A stretch of 17,381 bases of DNA from Olsenella uli (GTDB lineage Bacteria; Actinomycetota; Coriobacteriia; Coriobacteriales; Atopobiaceae): NCBI RefSeq assembly GCF_901212675.1, contig NZ_CAAKOQ010000009.1:1-17381 (forward strand), in the 5' to 3' direction. Positions 14,913-17,381 of this stretch are shown in pieces; position 1 is the stretch's first letter, and each line of letters starts with the position of its first letter. The notes below the pieces were generated by a model. The model made no database searches and was not told where the DNA came from. It was given only the letters and a program-made list of their open reading frames with translations. A program made the translations under genes and the position numbers.

Positions 14913-15827
14913 ATGCGCGTCATCTTCATGGGAACGCCCGAGTTTGCCGTGCCGTCGCTCGTCGCGCTCGACGAGGCGTATGACGTCGTTGGCGTGGTGA
15001 CACGCCCGGACGCGGTGCGCGGGCGCGGCAAGCGCCTTGAGCCGAGCCCCGTCAAGGCCGAGGCCCAGGCCCGTGACCTGCGTGTCATTGAGACCAACCG
15101 CATAACGCCCGAGGTCCTGGGCGAGCTCTCCGGGTTGGGCGCCGACATCGTGTGCGTGGCGGCCTACGGCTGCATCCTGCCCGACTCGGTGCTCGCCATG
15201 GCGCCCCTGGGCTGCGTGAACGTGCACGCGTCGCTCCTGCCGCGCTGGCGCGGCGCCGCCCCCGTTCAGCGGGCCGTCCTCGCCGGCGACGAGCGCGCGG
15301 GCGTCTCGATCATGCGCGTGGTGCACGAGCTCGACGCGGGTGCCTTCTGCGCGCAGGCCTCCACGGAGGTGGCCGACAAGCCCTGCGCCCAGCTCATGGC
15401 CGAGGTGGCCGAGCTTGGTGCGCGGGCCCTCGTGAGCTCGCTTGCCGACATCGAGGCGGGCCGGGCCACGTGGACCGAGCAGGACGCGTCGCTCGTCACC
15501 TATGCCCACAAGGTCGAGAAGGCCGAGATGCGCCTCGACGTCGCGGACGGCTGGCTCGAGAACGCTCGAAGGGTGCAGGCCTCGACCGATGCCGCGCCGG
15601 CTCGCTGCGTGGTGGGCGGCAGGGGACTGCGCGTGCTGCGCGCGGCCGCGGCGGGCGAGTCCGTGGCGGCCGGCGACGTGCGCGTCGCGCGTGGGCGCGT
15701 GCTGCTGGGGTGTGCCGACGGCGCGCTCGAGCTGCTCGAGGTCAAGCCCGACGGCAAGCGCGAGATGGACGCCCGCTCCTGGGCCGCCGGCCTGCGCGGC
15801 GACAAGATTCGCTGGGAGCGTGGCTAG
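14913..15827 (+). CDS. fmt: methionyl-tRNA formyltransferase
   Basis: A 304-residue formyltransferase that uses 10-formyltetrahydrofolate to formylate initiator Met-tRNA. The N-terminal catalytic domain starts MRVIFMGTPEFAVPSL. The catalytic triad equivalents of E. coli N106, H108 and D144 are N103 and H105 (VNVHASLLPRWRGAAPVQ) and D141 (HELDAG). The tRNA loop VRGRGKRLEPSPVK is present. The C-terminal OB-like domain is shorter and more diverged, which is common. ATG 14913 follows GAGGAGG. The stop codon directly abuts the rsmB start (TAG then ATG), so translation of the two is probably coupled. Confidence 0.97.
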   Translation: MRVIFMGTPEFAVPSLVALDEAYDVVGVVTRPDAVRGRGKRLEPSPVKAEAQARDLRVIETNRITPEVLGELSGLGADIVCVAAYGCILPDSVLAMAPLGCVNVHASLLPRWRGAAPVQRAVLAGDERAGVSIMRVVHELDAGAFCAQASTEVADKPCAQLMAEVAELGARALVSSLADIEAGRATWTEQDASLVTYAHKVEKAEMRLDVADGWLENARRVQASTDAAPARCVVGGRGLRVLRAAAAGESVAAGDVRVARGRVLLGCADGALELLEVKPDGKREMDARSWAAGLRGDKIRWERG

Positions 15828-17288
15828 ATGGCCGTCGCGAGCCCCGCGCGCACCACGGCGCTCCACCTGCTCGGCATTCAGCGCAGACGCTCCGGACGCG
15901 CCCGCGACCTTCTACGCGGCGCTCAGGAGATGCGCTCGCTCGGGTCGCGCGGCAAGGCCCTCGCGACCCGGCTCGTGCTGGGCGTGAACGCCGCCGTCGG
16001 CGAGCTCGACTGGCGCATCGACGGCTTTGCCGCCAAGCCTGGCCAGCTCGAGCCACGCGTTCGTGACGCCCTCAGGCTCTCGGCCTTCGAGCTGCTCTAC
16101 CTCGAGACGCCGCGCCAGGTGGCCGCGAGCCAGGGCGTCGAGCTGGTCCGAAGCGTGCAGCCGCGCGCCGCGCGCATGGCAAATGCCGTGCTCAGGCGCA
16201 TTGCCGACTGCCGGGGCGAGGTCGACGCGGCGCGGGTGGCGGTGGGCGCGATGGCCGAGGGTGGCCCGGTCGCCTCGACTGACGACCTCTGCCGCGCCTC
16301 TGGCTATCCCGCCTGGCTCGCGAGGCGTCTCGTCGCTGACCTGGGAGCCGAGCGCGCGGCGCTCGCGTGCCTCTGCGCGCTCGAGGCGGGTCCCGTCTAC
16401 GTCGCGTGCGGGCGCATGGACGCCAATGAGCCCGAGGTGGCGGCCAGGCTCGAGGACTTGGGGCTTGCCGTCTCGCCCGACGGGCTTCCCGGCTCGTGGG
16501 AGCTTGGCGGGGCGGCCGGCCTCGCCGCGAGCGGCCTGCTCGAGCGCTCCGACGTCGTGGCCTCGGACCTCGCGGCCCAGGTGGTGTGTCGCGTGGCTGC
16601 GCCCGCGCGCGGTCGCGTGCTCGAGGTCGGGCAGGGTCGGGGCACCAAGTCGCTGCTGCTTGCGCGGGCGATGGGGGAGGGCGTGGCCGAGGACGACGCC
16701 CATCCCGAGCTGTGGGTCGTCGGCTGCGAGGTCGTGACGTCCAAGGTCGAGTCGTGCGTTGCTCGCATGGGCCGCGCCGGGCTTGCTGGCGTCGTGACCA
16801 GCGTCTCGTTCGACGCGACGCGTCTGGCTGAGCGAGACGTACCCGCCGGGCTTGTAGGCCCGTTCGAGACGGTGCTTGTCGACGCACCCTGCTCGGGCAC
16901 GGGCACGATGCGCCGCCATCCCGAGATTCCCTGGCTCCTCGACCCCGAGGCGCTCGCGCCATCCGCGGAGGGGTCGCTGCCGGCCCTGCAGCTCCGGATG
17001 CTCTCGGCCGCCGCGTCGCGCGTGGCGCCGGGAGGCGAGCTCGTCTACGCGACATGCTCGGTGCTTGCCGTCGAGAACGAGGGCGTGGTGCGCGCGTTTC
17101 TCGAGAGTCCCGCAGGTGCCGGGTTCGAGCGGGCCGACGTGCTCGACGCCGCGGGCGTGCGCTCCCTTCCCGAGGCCGGCCGCGCCATCGTCGCCGTGAA
17201 CCGCACGGAGACGGGCGCGTTCCAGTCGTCTCCCGCGCCGGGTAGCTACGACGGCCACTTCTGCGCCCGCCTCTGCCGCACAAGCTAG
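15828..17288 (+). CDS. rsmB: 16S rRNA m5C967 methyltransferase (RsmB/Sun family)
   Basis: A 486-residue SAM-dependent RNA cytosine-5 methyltransferase. An N-terminal NusB-like RNA-binding domain (about 1-140; RDALRLSAFELLYL, then PRAARMANAVLRRI) precedes the Rossmann methyltransferase domain. The two catalytic-loop cysteines are C355 (VDAPCSGTGTMRRHPEIPW) and C410 (YATCSVLAVENEGVV), as in the Sun/NOP2 group. The SAM-binding motif I reads VLEVGQGRGTKS (K274) instead of the usual DxCAAPGGKT, a diverged form that keeps the glycines and the lysine. ATG 15828 follows the fmt stop with no gap; GGGAG lies inside the fmt end. The 93 bases after the stop hold nothing recognisable, and the window ends there. 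Confidence 0.92.
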   Translation: MAVASPARTTALHLLGIQRRRSGRARDLLRGAQEMRSLGSRGKALATRLVLGVNAAVGELDWRIDGFAAKPGQLEPRVRDALRLSAFELLYLETPRQVAASQGVELVRSVQPRAARMANAVLRRIADCRGEVDAARVAVGAMAEGGPVASTDDLCRASGYPAWLARRLVADLGAERAALACLCALEAGPVYVACGRMDANEPEVAARLEDLGLAVSPDGLPGSWELGGAAGLAASGLLERSDVVASDLAAQVVCRVAAPARGRVLEVGQGRGTKSLLLARAMGEGVAEDDAHPELWVVGCEVVTSKVESCVARMGRAGLAGVVTSVSFDATRLAERDVPAGLVGPFETVLVDAPCSGTGTMRRHPEIPWLLDPEALAPSAEGSLPALQLRMLSAAASRVAPGGELVYATCSVLAVENEGVVRAFLESPAGAGFERADVLDAAGVRSLPEAGRAIVAVNRTETGAFQSSPAPGSYDGHFCARLCRTS

Positions 17289-17381
17289 CCAGCTGGCGAC
17301 CGCGCTCCTCTCGCGGGCGGCTCACGCTTCCCGCTCCTCAGCCTGGCCTTACCGCCCCCGACCCTTCCAGCTCCGCCCCCG

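Overview
The window is high-GC bacterial DNA with dense coding, strong Shine-Dalgarno starts and one apparently leaderless start. The gene families fit an actinobacterium of the class Coriobacteriia (Olsenella/Atopobium-like). That placement is an inference from GC content, the style of the degV remnant and the SEC-C methionine aminopeptidase; no rRNA or tRNA is present to confirm it.

Layout. A LarA-family (nickel-pincer racemase-like) gene (58-1554) is followed by a decayed degV remnant (1601-1906) and map with an N-terminal SEC-C zinc motif (1934-2818). A 296-bp gap with two GC-rich hairpins and a possible operator leads into a three-gene polysaccharide control module (3115-5493): Wzz/CapA-type co-polymerase, CpsD/CapB tyrosine kinase and CpsB/CapC PHP phosphatase. 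Next come two PLP enzymes of sulfur amino acid metabolism, MetB/MetC-type and MalY/PatB-type (5745-8126). A RAYT-type Y1 transposase (8283-9062) follows. The type III pantothenate kinase coaX is on the minus strand (9139-9981). Then come an OPT-family transporter pseudogene (10135-11521) and the housekeeping run priA, def, fmt, rsmB (11631-17288).

Genes working together. Kinase, phosphatase and chain-length protein form one phosphorylation-controlled switch for surface polysaccharide length; no glycosyltransferases are in view. The two PLP enzymes could carry out transsulfuration (cystathionine formation and cleavage). map and def are the two enzymes of N-terminal methionine processing, and fmt makes the formyl-Met-tRNA that def later acts on.

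Most interesting signal. A dispersed repeat family recurs in five places and comprises at least eight units. Each unit is a core ATCATCCGGAAG bounded by GTGAC boxes exactly 24 bp apart, sometimes in head-to-tail tandem. Two units flank the RAYT transposase gene in inverted orientation and share a private variant (CATACGG instead of CATCCGG). This looks like a RAYT-plus-REP-like repeat system in a Coriobacteriia-type genome, inserted between the 3' ends of malY and coaX. One unit supplies the last codons and the stop of malY. Two pseudogenes (degV, OPT transporter) in the same window point to ongoing gene decay.
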